From contig JBBSTY010000184.1 of the NCBI GenBank assembly GCA_038235385.1, positions 1 to 5,951 of the forward strand: DNA of 5,951 nucleotides, in the 5' to 3' direction. The position numbers and the translations under genes were made by a program. This DNA is from JBBSTY01 sp038235385 (GTDB lineage: Bacteria > Actinomycetota > Acidimicrobiia > Acidimicrobiales > Acidimicrobilacustridaceae). Of this stretch, positions 1-4,546 are shown piece by piece; positions within the stretch are counted from its first letter, which is position 1; each line of letters begins with the position of its first letter. Under the pieces are notes generated by a model, which saw only the letters and a list, made by a program, of their open reading frames with translations, did no database searches and was not told where the DNA came from.

Positions 1-291
1 GACCGCAACCTCACCCAGATGTTGCGCTCGGGCATGCTCGACGGGCTCGCCGGGGTGGCCCTCGGCCTCATCACCGGCTTCGACGGCTACGAGGACCGCG
101 GGTGGGAGATCCGAGATGTCCTCCGAGACCGCCTCGGGGCGCTCGGCGTCCCGGTGCTCGGCGGCCTGCTGATCGGCCACGGTGGCACGGGTGTCGACGG
201 CGGCCCCGATCAGGACGCCGTGCCCATCGGCGCCATCGCCGAGATCGATGTCGGAGCAGGGACCCTCACGGTCGAGTCCGCCGTCCGCTGA
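1..291 (+). CDS. Peptidase S66 (LD-carboxypeptidase) family protein, C-terminal part
   Basis: This is a partial gene: the frame is open from the first base and ends at TGA 289-291, giving 96 residues of the C-terminal domain. The pattern is that of the peptidase S66 family: an 'LDGLAGVALGLITGF' strand (residues 13-27), then 'LGVPVLGGLLIGHGG' (47-62), 'AVPIGAIAEID' (73-83) and the closing 'GTLTVE' strand (87-92). S66 enzymes use a Ser-Glu-His triad; His60 in the GHGG segment sits where the catalytic His is expected, while Ser and Glu would lie upstream of the window. Family members cleave the L,D bond of murein tetrapeptides in the cytoplasm for cell-wall recycling, and some (MccF-like) hydrolyse microcin derivatives. 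The missing N-terminus means the two types cannot be separated. A strong stem-loop follows 57 nt after the stop codon, so the gene probably ends its own transcript. Confidence 0.8.
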   Translation, partial: DRNLTQMLRSGMLDGLAGVALGLITGFDGYEDRGWEIRDVLRDRLGALGVPVLGGLLIGHGGTGVDGGPDQDAVPIGAIAEIDVGAGTLTVESAVR

Positions 292-348
292 CGGGAGACC
301 GATCGCTGGCAGACCGTCCGATGCCCGACCGTCGTCGGGAATCGCACC

Positions 349-378
349 CGACGGGGTGGTCGTGCCACCACCCCGTCG
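349..378 (+). terminator. Perfect 12-bp stem-loop, probable terminator of the S66 gene
   Basis: The arms CGACGGGGTGGT (349-360) and ACCACCCCGTCG (367-378) are exactly complementary, with a 6-nt loop CGTGCC. The hairpin lies 57 nt after the S66 stop codon and about 150 nt before the RNase PH start. No T-tract follows, which is common for proposed terminators in high-GC actinobacteria. The perfect stem is seen directly; the terminator role is inferred. It could instead be part of the rph leader. Confidence 0.6.
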
Positions 379-440
379 CGCGCCGACGTCGGTGCGGGGC
401 CGTTCGACGCGCGACGCTACGGTTCCGACGAAGGAACGCC

Positions 441-510
441 GCTGGTCGAACCAGCCGGCGACCAGACCAGCGTCTGGAACAGACGCCACCGGGTCCGCCG
501 GTCGGCGGAC
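441..510 (+). promoter_or_regulatory. Three consecutive hairpins in the rph leader
   Basis: Three exact inverted repeats follow each other just upstream of rph. They are GCTGGT/ACCAGC (441-446/450-455, 3-nt loop), CCAGAC/GTCTGG (462-467/472-477, 4-nt loop CAGC) and GTCCGCC/GGCGGAC (493-499/504-510, 4-nt loop GGTC). The last ends 9 nt before the ribosome binding site at 520. A short palindrome CCGACGTCGG sits further upstream at 383-392. I saw no convincing -35/-10 pair in this 239-base gap. The array may be a structured 5' leader, possibly used in autoregulation of an RNase gene, or a mix of operator and leader elements; this role is inferred. Confidence 0.45.
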
Positions 511-530
511 GACACGAACGGAGCAGTGCT

Positions 531-1262
531 GTGCGACCCGATGGGCGTCAACCCGACGAGAGCCGACCGATCACCTTCGAGCGGGACTTCACCAAGCAGG
601 CCGACGGCTCGGTGCTGGTGCGGTGCGGCGGCACGGTCGTGCTCTGCACCGCGACCGTCGACGAGGACGTACCGCGCTGGATGAAGGGCTCGGGCAAGGG
701 TTGGGTCACCGCCGAGTACGGGATGCTCCCCGGCTCGTCGAACGAGCGGATCCGCCGCGAAGCCGCTGCCGGCAAGCAATCGGGACGTACCCAAGAGATC
801 CAGCGGCTCATCGCCCGGTCGCTCCGCGCGGTGTGCGACATGGTCGCGCTGGGTGAGCGTCAGGTCCTCGTCGATTGCGACGTGCTCCAGGCCGACGGTG
901 GCACCCGCACCGCATCGATCACCGGTGGCTACCTCGCGCTCCACGATGCACTCACCCGGGTGGTTCAACGTGGTGGGCTGAAGAGCCACCCGATCCGCGA
1001 GGGCCTCGCCGCGATCTCGGTCGGCATCGTGGGCGGTGTCGCGCTGCTCGACCTTCCCTACGTCGAGGACTCGACCGCCGAGGTCGACATGAACCTCGTC
1101 ATGACCGAATCCGGACGTTTCGTCGAGGTCCAGGGAACCGCCGAAGGACTTGCCTACTCGCGCGACGAGCTCAACCAGCTCCTCGACCTCGGTGAGAAGG
1201 GCATCGGCGAGCTCATCGCCCTGCAGCACGCGCTCCTGGCCGAGCCGCCGACACCTCGGTGA
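531..1262 (+). CDS. rph: Ribonuclease PH (tRNA nucleotidyltransferase)
   Basis: RNase PH is a phosphorolytic 3'-to-5' exoribonuclease that trims the 3' ends of tRNA precursors and other RNAs in the cytoplasm; the family forms a hexameric ring. The 243-residue product opens with the family signature 'RPDGRQPDESRPITFERDF' (2-20). It also carries 'GWVTAEYGMLPGSS' (57-70), 'SGRTQEIQRLIARSLR' (84-99, with Arg86), the phosphate-binding 'GGTRTASITGGY' (123-134) and the catalytic-site 'YVEDSTAEVDMN' (177-188, Asp180 and Asp186). Length and motifs are complete. I chose GTG 531 because GGAG (520-523) sits 7 nt upstream and the family N-terminus begins exactly there; the open frame runs further upstream, but that part is arginine-rich nonsense. 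rdgB follows after 55 nt on the same strand, a pairing common in actinobacteria, so the two are probably co-transcribed. A structured leader precedes it. Confidence 0.97.
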   Translation: MRPDGRQPDESRPITFERDFTKQADGSVLVRCGGTVVLCTATVDEDVPRWMKGSGKGWVTAEYGMLPGSSNERIRREAAAGKQSGRTQEIQRLIARSLRAVCDMVALGERQVLVDCDVLQADGGTRTASITGGYLALHDALTRVVQRGGLKSHPIREGLAAISVGIVGGVALLDLPYVEDSTAEVDMNLVMTESGRFVEVQGTAEGLAYSRDELNQLLDLGEKGIGELIALQHALLAEPPTPR

Positions 1263-1317
1263 CAAACCTCCTGGGTCGTCGACCGACCGGCCGCCGGTGC
1301 GGTGCGAGGCGCAGGCG

Positions 1318-1944
1318 ATGACCGAGCCGATCCGATTGGTGCTGGCCAGCACCAATCCCGACAAGATCGCGGAGATCGCAGAGATCCTCGGGGCCGGGTT
1401 CGATCTGGTGGCCCGGCCCGACTCGGTGCCCGACGTGATCGAGGACGGCGAGACCCTCGAGGACAACGCTCGTCTGAAGGCGGTCGCCATCGCCGAGGCC
1501 ACCGGCGTCGCTGCGGTCGCCGACGACACCGGTTTCGAGATCGATGCCCTCGGCGGTGCACCTGGTGTCCGGGCCGCTCGATTCGCAGGTGAGGACGTGA
1601 CCTACGAGGACAACGTCGCCAAGGCGCTGTCCGAGCTGGCGCGGGTGGCGGCGTGGGCGCCGGAGCAACGCCGTGCCCGGTTCCGAACCGTTGCGCTCGT
1701 CCGCCATCCCGACGGCACCGAGCTCGTGGTCGACGGCACCGTCGAGGGCACCGTCGCTCCGGAGCCCAGCGGCGACGGCCGGTTCGGGTACGACCCGATC
1801 TTCGTGCCCGACGACGGCGACGGACGCACCTTCGCCGCCATGACCCCCGCCGAGAAGCACGCCATCTCCCACCGCGGCCGAGCCTTCCGCGCCCTCGCCA
1901 CCCGACTCGCTCGCGACCACCCCGACCACCCCGAACATGCGTAG
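1318..1944 (+). CDS. rdgB: XTP/dITP diphosphatase (non-canonical purine NTP pyrophosphatase, RdgB/HAM1)
   Basis: This enzyme hydrolyses dITP, ITP and XTP to the monophosphate plus pyrophosphate, removing deaminated purines from the nucleotide pool before they enter DNA or RNA. The 208-residue product has all the Ham1-family motifs: 'LASTNPDKIAEI' (9-20), 'ADDTGFEIDALGGAPGVRAARFAG' split over 68-91 (catalytic Asp70), 'RFRTVALV' (121-128), 'GDGRFGYDPIF' (152-162) and the base-recognition 'KHAISHRGRAF' (180-190). ATG 1318 has GAGG at 1306-1309 with 8-nt spacing and matches the family start. It follows rph by 55 nt, and that gap also holds a small palindrome ACCGGC-C-GCCGGT at 1286-1298. The C-terminal tail DHPDHPEHA is odd: it comes from a perfect 9-bp tandem duplication (1915-1932) running into an intergenic repeat unit that supplies the last codons and the TAG stop. 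Confidence 0.96.
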   Translation: MTEPIRLVLASTNPDKIAEIAEILGAGFDLVARPDSVPDVIEDGETLEDNARLKAVAIAEATGVAAVADDTGFEIDALGGAPGVRAARFAGEDVTYEDNVAKALSELARVAAWAPEQRRARFRTVALVRHPDGTELVVDGTVEGTVAPEPSGDGRFGYDPIFVPDDGDGRTFAAMTPAEKHAISHRGRAFRALATRLARDHPDHPEHA

Positions 1945-2043
1945 CTCCGCGGTCCCGGCTGCGGTGCTGATACGCCGGAACTGCCACGACCCCCGAACAT
2001 GCGTCGCTGCGCGGCGCCGGACGTCGGGCGGACACGCCGGAAC
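1929..2043 (+). repeat. Tandem repeat pair 1, 3' of rdgB (two ~53-nt palindromic units)
   Basis: Two units occupy 1929-1981 and 1991-2043, a period of 62 nt. Both begin CCCCGAACATGCGT and end ACGCCGGAAC; their middles have diverged. They belong to the same family as the pairs at 3167-3292 and 4397-4524, here read on the plus strand. Unit 2 is weakly palindromic: about 13 of 22 end positions are complementary, plus GC-rich inner palindromes such as GGCGCC and GACGTC. The pair covers the whole gap between two convergent genes. It begins inside rdgB and supplies its TAG stop (1942-1944), and it ends two bases before the stop codon of the minus-strand gene (2046-2048). A role as terminator or 3'-end structure is inferred from position; no T-tract is present. 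Confidence 0.8.
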
Positions 2044-2045
2044 GG

Positions 2046-2987
2046 TCAGGCAGGAACGGCGAGGCGGCGGAGTCGAATCGCCTCACGGAGCTGGGCGACG
2101 ATCAGCGTCGGATGATCGACGAGCATCGTCCAGGTGATGCGAAGGATGAACCACCCCCTGAGCTGCAGCTCGTTCTGTCGGTCGTCGTCCCACGGCAGCG
2201 TCGTGTTGTCTCCATGGGCGATGAGGCCGTCGCATTCGATGCCGATCAGGACCTCGGTCCATCCGAGGTCGATGTGGACGGTGGTGTCGCGGATCGCGAC
2301 TGCGATCTGGCGCTGTGGACGGGGGAGACCGGCTGCGACGAGGAGGTCGCTCACCCGGCGCTCGAACTCCGACATCGTCGGGATGTAGTCGCCGGTGCGC
2401 TTCTCGATGAGCTCCCGGGCCACGCTCGTTCCGGGCCGCCCGCGGCGGGCGATCTGGACGAAGCGGTTCGCGATTTGGTCGATCGTGCACAGGCGCTTGC
2501 GCAGTGCATCCTCGAAGAGTTGGTCCGCCCGGTACGCCGGTACCACGGCCGGCAGATCGAGGATGGTGCGAACGATCGAGGTGCACGGGATGCCATCGAT
2601 GACGGTTTGGTCGGTCGGCCCGAACGTCTTGCTCTCGTGGACGACGACCGACGTTCGCTTCTGTCGACGACTCCACCGGGGGACGAGGACTTCGAGCGGG
2701 GCGTGCTCGATGCCATCGAGCCCCCAGAGCCAGGTCGCGCTCCGGTGCGACACGTGCGCTCCGGGCCCGTGCATCCAGCACGCGCTGAGCACGTCCTGGC
2801 GCCAGGTCTCGGGCGCGCCGCTGATGCAGTAGATGGTGTCGTCGATCTGGGTGAGCATGCCCTGGTGAGCTCGGCGGCGCAGTTGCTCACGGCTGACGCC
2901 GAGGTCCTCGACGAGGTCCGTGCGAACGAGCGCGTGGTGTCGGGACGCAAAGCGGGCGATGACGCGGTTGGCTTCGGTGGCGTTCAT
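2046..2987 (-). CDS. AbiEi-antitoxin-like N-terminus fused to DUF559 (Vsr-like) nuclease-type domain
   Basis: The 313-residue protein has two parts. Residues 1-90 form an N-terminal winged-helix region of the AbiEi antitoxin type: 'ASRHHALVRTDLVEDLGVSREQLRRR' across 14-39, then 'DDTIYCISGAPETW' (49-62) and 'AHVSHRSATWLWGLDG' (77-92). The C-terminus (about 205-295) looks like DUF559, related to Vsr/restriction-endonuclease folds. It has Glu208 in 'MSEFERRV', 'VHIDLGW' (Asp240), 'IGIECDG' (Glu251), then 'DDDRQNELQLRGWFILRITW' (267-286), matching the D...E-x-D pattern expected for metal binding. ATG 2987 is chosen because GGAGGA (2991-2996) precedes it closely; the frame runs 50 codons further upstream but only through low-complexity sequence. 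No AbiEii-type nucleotidyltransferase toxin lies next to it, so it is an orphan. The nuclease and DNA-binding roles are inferred from family resemblance; its real function is unknown. It faces rdgB tail to tail. Confidence 0.85.
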   Translation of the reverse strand: MNATEANRVIARFASRHHALVRTDLVEDLGVSREQLRRRAHQGMLTQIDDTIYCISGAPETWRQDVLSACWMHGPGAHVSHRSATWLWGLDGIEHAPLEVLVPRWSRRQKRTSVVVHESKTFGPTDQTVIDGIPCTSIVRTILDLPAVVPAYRADQLFEDALRKRLCTIDQIANRFVQIARRGRPGTSVARELIEKRTGDYIPTMSEFERRVSDLLVAAGLPRPQRQIAVAIRDTTVHIDLGWTEVLIGIECDGLIAHGDNTTLPWDDDRQNELQLRGWFILRITWTMLVDHPTLIVAQLREAIRLRRLAVPA

Positions 2988-2990
2988 GGT

Positions 2991-2996
2991 TCCTCC
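2991..2996 (-). promoter_or_regulatory. Ribosome binding site deciding the start of the AbiEi/DUF559 gene
   Basis: On the minus strand GGAGGA lies 3 nt before ATG 2987 (4 nt if only GGAGG is counted). This is the only strong Shine-Dalgarno sequence near the 5' end of the frame. It rejects the longer 363-residue reading that begins at 3137. Confidence 0.7.
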
Positions 2997-3000
2997 GGCC

Positions 3001-3020
3001 GTCGCCCTTCGTCGGGCGAC
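3001..3020 (-). promoter_or_regulatory. Perfect 7-bp inverted repeat just upstream of the AbiEi/DUF559 ribosome binding site
   Basis: GTCGCCC (3001-3007) and GGGCGAC (3014-3020) are exactly complementary around a 6-nt spacer. The element ends 4 nt before the GGAGGA ribosome binding site. As RNA it forms a hairpin in the leader; as DNA it is a plausible operator. AbiEi-type antitoxins are known to bind inverted repeats upstream of their own genes, so autoregulation is an inference worth testing. Confidence 0.45.
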
Positions 3021-3065
3021 CGATCGAGTGACGTGGTGGAGGAAGGGGGCCGGTCGCCAGGAGGA

Positions 3066-3080
3066 TCGGGTCGGACCCGA
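3066..3080. promoter_or_regulatory. 15-bp near-perfect palindrome, candidate operator
   Basis: TCGGGTC and GACCCGA are exact complements flanking a single central G (3073). With a 1-nt centre this cannot fold as a full RNA hairpin, so it is more like a dimeric protein binding site. It lies 79 nt upstream of the AbiEi/DUF559 start. Two smaller perfect palindromes follow further upstream, TGGCGCGCCA (3113-3122) and GTTCGAAC (3128-3135). Short palindromes are frequent in GC-rich DNA, hence the modest confidence. Confidence 0.35.
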
Positions 3081-3166
3081 CGCGGCTCCCGCAAACGAGC
3101 GCACGGCCATGGTGGCGCGCCATCGACGTTCGAACAAGGCCCGGCCTCACGGCGACCCACCCATCT

Positions 3167-3292
3167 CCGTTCGTGCGTGGCACCGCGTTGGCGGGCGCCG
3201 CGCAGCGACGCAGGTTCGGGTGGTGTGCTCGGTCACCCCCGTTCGTGCGTGGCATCGCGTCGGCGGGCGACGCGCAGCGACGCAGGTTCGGG
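3167..3292 (-). repeat. Tandem repeat pair 2, 3' of the PLP aldolase/dehydratase gene (two 54-nt units)
   Basis: The units are 3167-3220 and 3239-3292, period 72 nt, and are identical at 51 of 54 positions. Read on the minus strand each begins CCCGAACCTGCGTCGC and ends CACGCACGAACGG. The outer 21 bases of each end are complementary at about 15 of 21 positions in the first unit, so each unit is an imperfect hairpin. In the direction of transcription the pair begins 24 nt after the stop codon of the gene at 3317-4348, preceded by a C-rich, G-poor sense stretch. Periods of 72 here and 74 and 62 in the other pairs do not preserve a reading frame, which argues against coding. A terminator-like role is inferred. 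Confidence 0.85.
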
Positions 3293-3316
3293 TGGTGGTT
3301 GGGGCGAGGCGGCGGC

Positions 3317-4348
3317 CTACCAGTTGCGAAGGTCGATGGGCCACGCGTCGAGGATCTCGGTGGCGGCCGGCGACGCCACCACGTGCATGACGGTGTGCAA
3401 GGCGATCGTCGGGTCGATGTGGGCGGGCCACACGTCGATGCGGTCGCCGACGCGGACGCCCCACTCGGCGAACGACATGCCCTTCGGCGGGCCGAACGTG
3501 AGGTGCTCGTCGGAGCAGAACCAGACCCGGGCGTTGTCGACCGACGGGTTGCCGTGGTCCATGCCGAGTGACTTGAGCCCGACGTCCGCGACGGCGTAGC
3601 CGGCGACCGGATTGGTGGAGATGACGGTGCCCAGGATCCACGCAGCTCGACGGAAGGGGAGATCGAGCGCGGCGTACGCCGTGTCCATCAGCGTGTAGGA
3701 GCCGGCCTGCAACTCGGTGATGGCGTGGTTCTGGTCCCAGGTGCCGGTGCCGCCGCCGGACACGACGTCGCCGCCGACCATGTCGTGCGCAGCACGTAGC
3801 AATGCGGTGCTCGCGGCGACCCCCGCTTCGCGCTCGGCTCGATCGGCCAAGCCGACGACGTGGCCTTCGTAGCCCATCACGCCCCGCACCTCGAGGCCGG
3901 CGGCACGTGCACGCTCGGCGAGGCGTGCCGCGTCGTCGGGCTGGCACCCGCAGCGGGGGAGACCGACGTTGACGTCGATCAACACCTCGCGGACGCCGCC
4001 CCGGGCAGCGGCGTCGACGGTCTCGTCGGAGTCGACGGCGACGGTGACACGCACATCGCCGGTACCGACCAGCGCGCCCAGTCGGGAGCTGTCGAGGACC
4101 TCGTTGGCCAGAAGGAGATCGGCGCCGAGCCCCGCGGCCGCCATGCCCTCGACCTCACCGATGGTGGCGCAGCAGAAGGCGCGATGGCCGGCGCCGGCGA
4201 GCCGGTGCGCCAACGCGGTCGATTTGAAGGCCTTGACGTGCGGGCGCAGCGCCAGTCCGGGCCACGCCGTCGACATGGTGACGACGTTGTGATCCAACGT
4301 CTCCAGATCGACCACGAACGCGGGCGTCGAGAGCTCGTGGAAGGTCAT
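3317..4348 (-). CDS. PLP-dependent D-threonine aldolase / D-serine dehydratase family enzyme
   Basis: The 343-residue product is a fold-type III PLP enzyme with an alanine-racemase-like barrel and a C-terminal metal-binding domain (DSD1 / D-threonine aldolase family). It opens 'ELSTPAFVVDLETLDHNV' (5-22). Lys39 in 'RPHVKAFKS' is the expected Schiff-base lysine. 'VSGGGTGTW' (196-204) is the phosphate-binding loop, 'ELQAGSYTLMD' (212-222) a family strand, and 'CSDEH' (278-282) with 'PAHIDPTIALH' (308-318) form the metal site. His310-x-Asp312 resembles the His-x-Asp pair of D-threonine aldolases rather than the His-x-Cys of zinc D-serine dehydratases, so cleavage of a D-beta-hydroxy amino acid is favoured; the substrate is unproven. 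I start at ATG 4348 to fit the family N-terminus. GTG 4375 would add nine residues. Neither has a clear ribosome binding site; CAGAAT at 4355-4360 could mark a leaderless start. It follows gadB on the same strand, separated by repeat pair 3. Confidence 0.86.
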   Translation of the reverse strand: MTFHELSTPAFVVDLETLDHNVVTMSTAWPGLALRPHVKAFKSTALAHRLAGAGHRAFCCATIGEVEGMAAAGLGADLLLANEVLDSSRLGALVGTGDVRVTVAVDSDETVDAAARGGVREVLIDVNVGLPRCGCQPDDAARLAERARAAGLEVRGVMGYEGHVVGLADRAEREAGVAASTALLRAAHDMVGGDVVSGGGTGTWDQNHAITELQAGSYTLMDTAYAALDLPFRRAAWILGTVISTNPVAGYAVADVGLKSLGMDHGNPSVDNARVWFCSDEHLTFGPPKGMSFAEWGVRVGDRIDVWPAHIDPTIALHTVMHVVASPAATEILDAWPIDLRNW

Positions 4349-4396
4349 GGCACCATTCTGGCGCGCACCGGTCACGGCACCGGCCCGCCCGTCCCA

Positions 4397-4524
4397 CCGA
4401 TCGTGCGTGGCGGCGCGTCGGTGGGCGCCGCGGAGCTACGCATGTTCGGGAGTGGGTGGCACCCGTCCCACCGATCGTGCGTGGCGGCGCGTCGGTGGGC
4501 GCCGCGCAGCTACGCAGGTTCGGG
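4397..4524 (-). repeat. Tandem repeat pair 3, 3' of gadB (two 54-nt units)
   Basis: The units are 4397-4450 and 4471-4524, period 74 nt. Identity extends outward to 4388-4450 versus 4462-4524, matching at 61 of 63 positions. Read on the minus strand the gadB-proximal unit begins CCCGAACCTGCGTAGC and ends CACGCACGATCGG. Its ends are complementary at 17 of 21 positions plus one G-U pair, around an 11-nt loop, making it the best-formed hairpin of the family. It begins 22 nt after the gadB stop codon, and the far unit ends 48 nt before the start of the next gene. The pair therefore separates gadB from the downstream PLP-enzyme gene. A transcription-ending or mRNA 3'-protecting role is inferred. 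Confidence 0.87.
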
Positions 4525-4546
4525 GGGTTGGGGCGGTGGGGATGGG
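4522..4546 (+). promoter_or_regulatory. G-quadruplex-type motif between gadB stop codon and repeat pair 3
   Basis: The plus strand reads G6-TT-G4-CGGT-G4-AT-G3, that is four runs of at least three G with loops of 2, 4 and 2 nt, ending directly against the gadB stop codon (4547-4549). Because gadB is on the minus strand, the G-rich strand is its template and the transcript is C-rich. A template-strand quadruplex or a C-rich rut-like RNA could help end transcription together with the hairpins beside it. The motif is seen directly; the function is inferred. Confidence 0.5.

Larger units (their letters stand above)
2988..3316. other. 329-base non-coding gap upstream of the AbiEi/DUF559 gene
   Basis: No supported gene lies here; frames that cross it are antisense or upstream shadows. 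The part nearest the gene (2988-3135) is rich in short palindromes, described separately. The distal part (3167-3292) holds repeat pair 2. The last bases, 3293-3316, are G-rich on the plus strand and reach the stop codon of the neighbouring PLP-enzyme gene at 3317. The promoter for the AbiEi/DUF559 gene should lie here, but I could not place -35 and -10 boxes with confidence. Confidence 0.7.

Noticed and set aside
395..423. Possible sigma-70 type promoter with TACGGT as -10 for rph
   Set aside because: No acceptable -35 at proper spacing; a single hexamer match in GC-rich DNA is weak.
102..530. Upstream extension of the RNase PH frame
   Set aside because: It overlaps the S66 gene, is arginine/proline-rich without similarity to RNase PH, and a GTG with a good ribosome binding site sits at 531 where the family sequence begins.
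417..1529. Minus-strand open frame of 370 codons
   Set aside because: It is antisense to rph and rdgB; those genes have complete family motifs, this frame has none.
3167..3292. CRISPR-like array
   Set aside because: There are only two units per locus, the units are longer than CRISPR repeats, the intervening 18-20 nt are too short for spacers, and no cas gene is present.
1929..3292. Inverted repeats as ends of a mobile element carrying the AbiEi/DUF559 gene
   Set aside because: The flanking pairs are inverted, but the same family also lies 3' of gadB. Orientation is fully explained by position downstream of genes, and no transposase or target-site duplication is visible.
2112..3599. Plus-strand open frame of 495 codons
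   Set aside because: It is antisense to the AbiEi/DUF559 gene and crosses the non-coding gap and repeat pair 2, with no family motif.
3167..4524. Repeats as coding minisatellite (repeated SCVAxRR...SYAGSGG-like peptide in one frame)
   Set aside because: Periods of 62, 72 and 74 nt are not consistently multiples of three, the units lie between recognised genes, and orientation follows the upstream gene rather than a shared frame.
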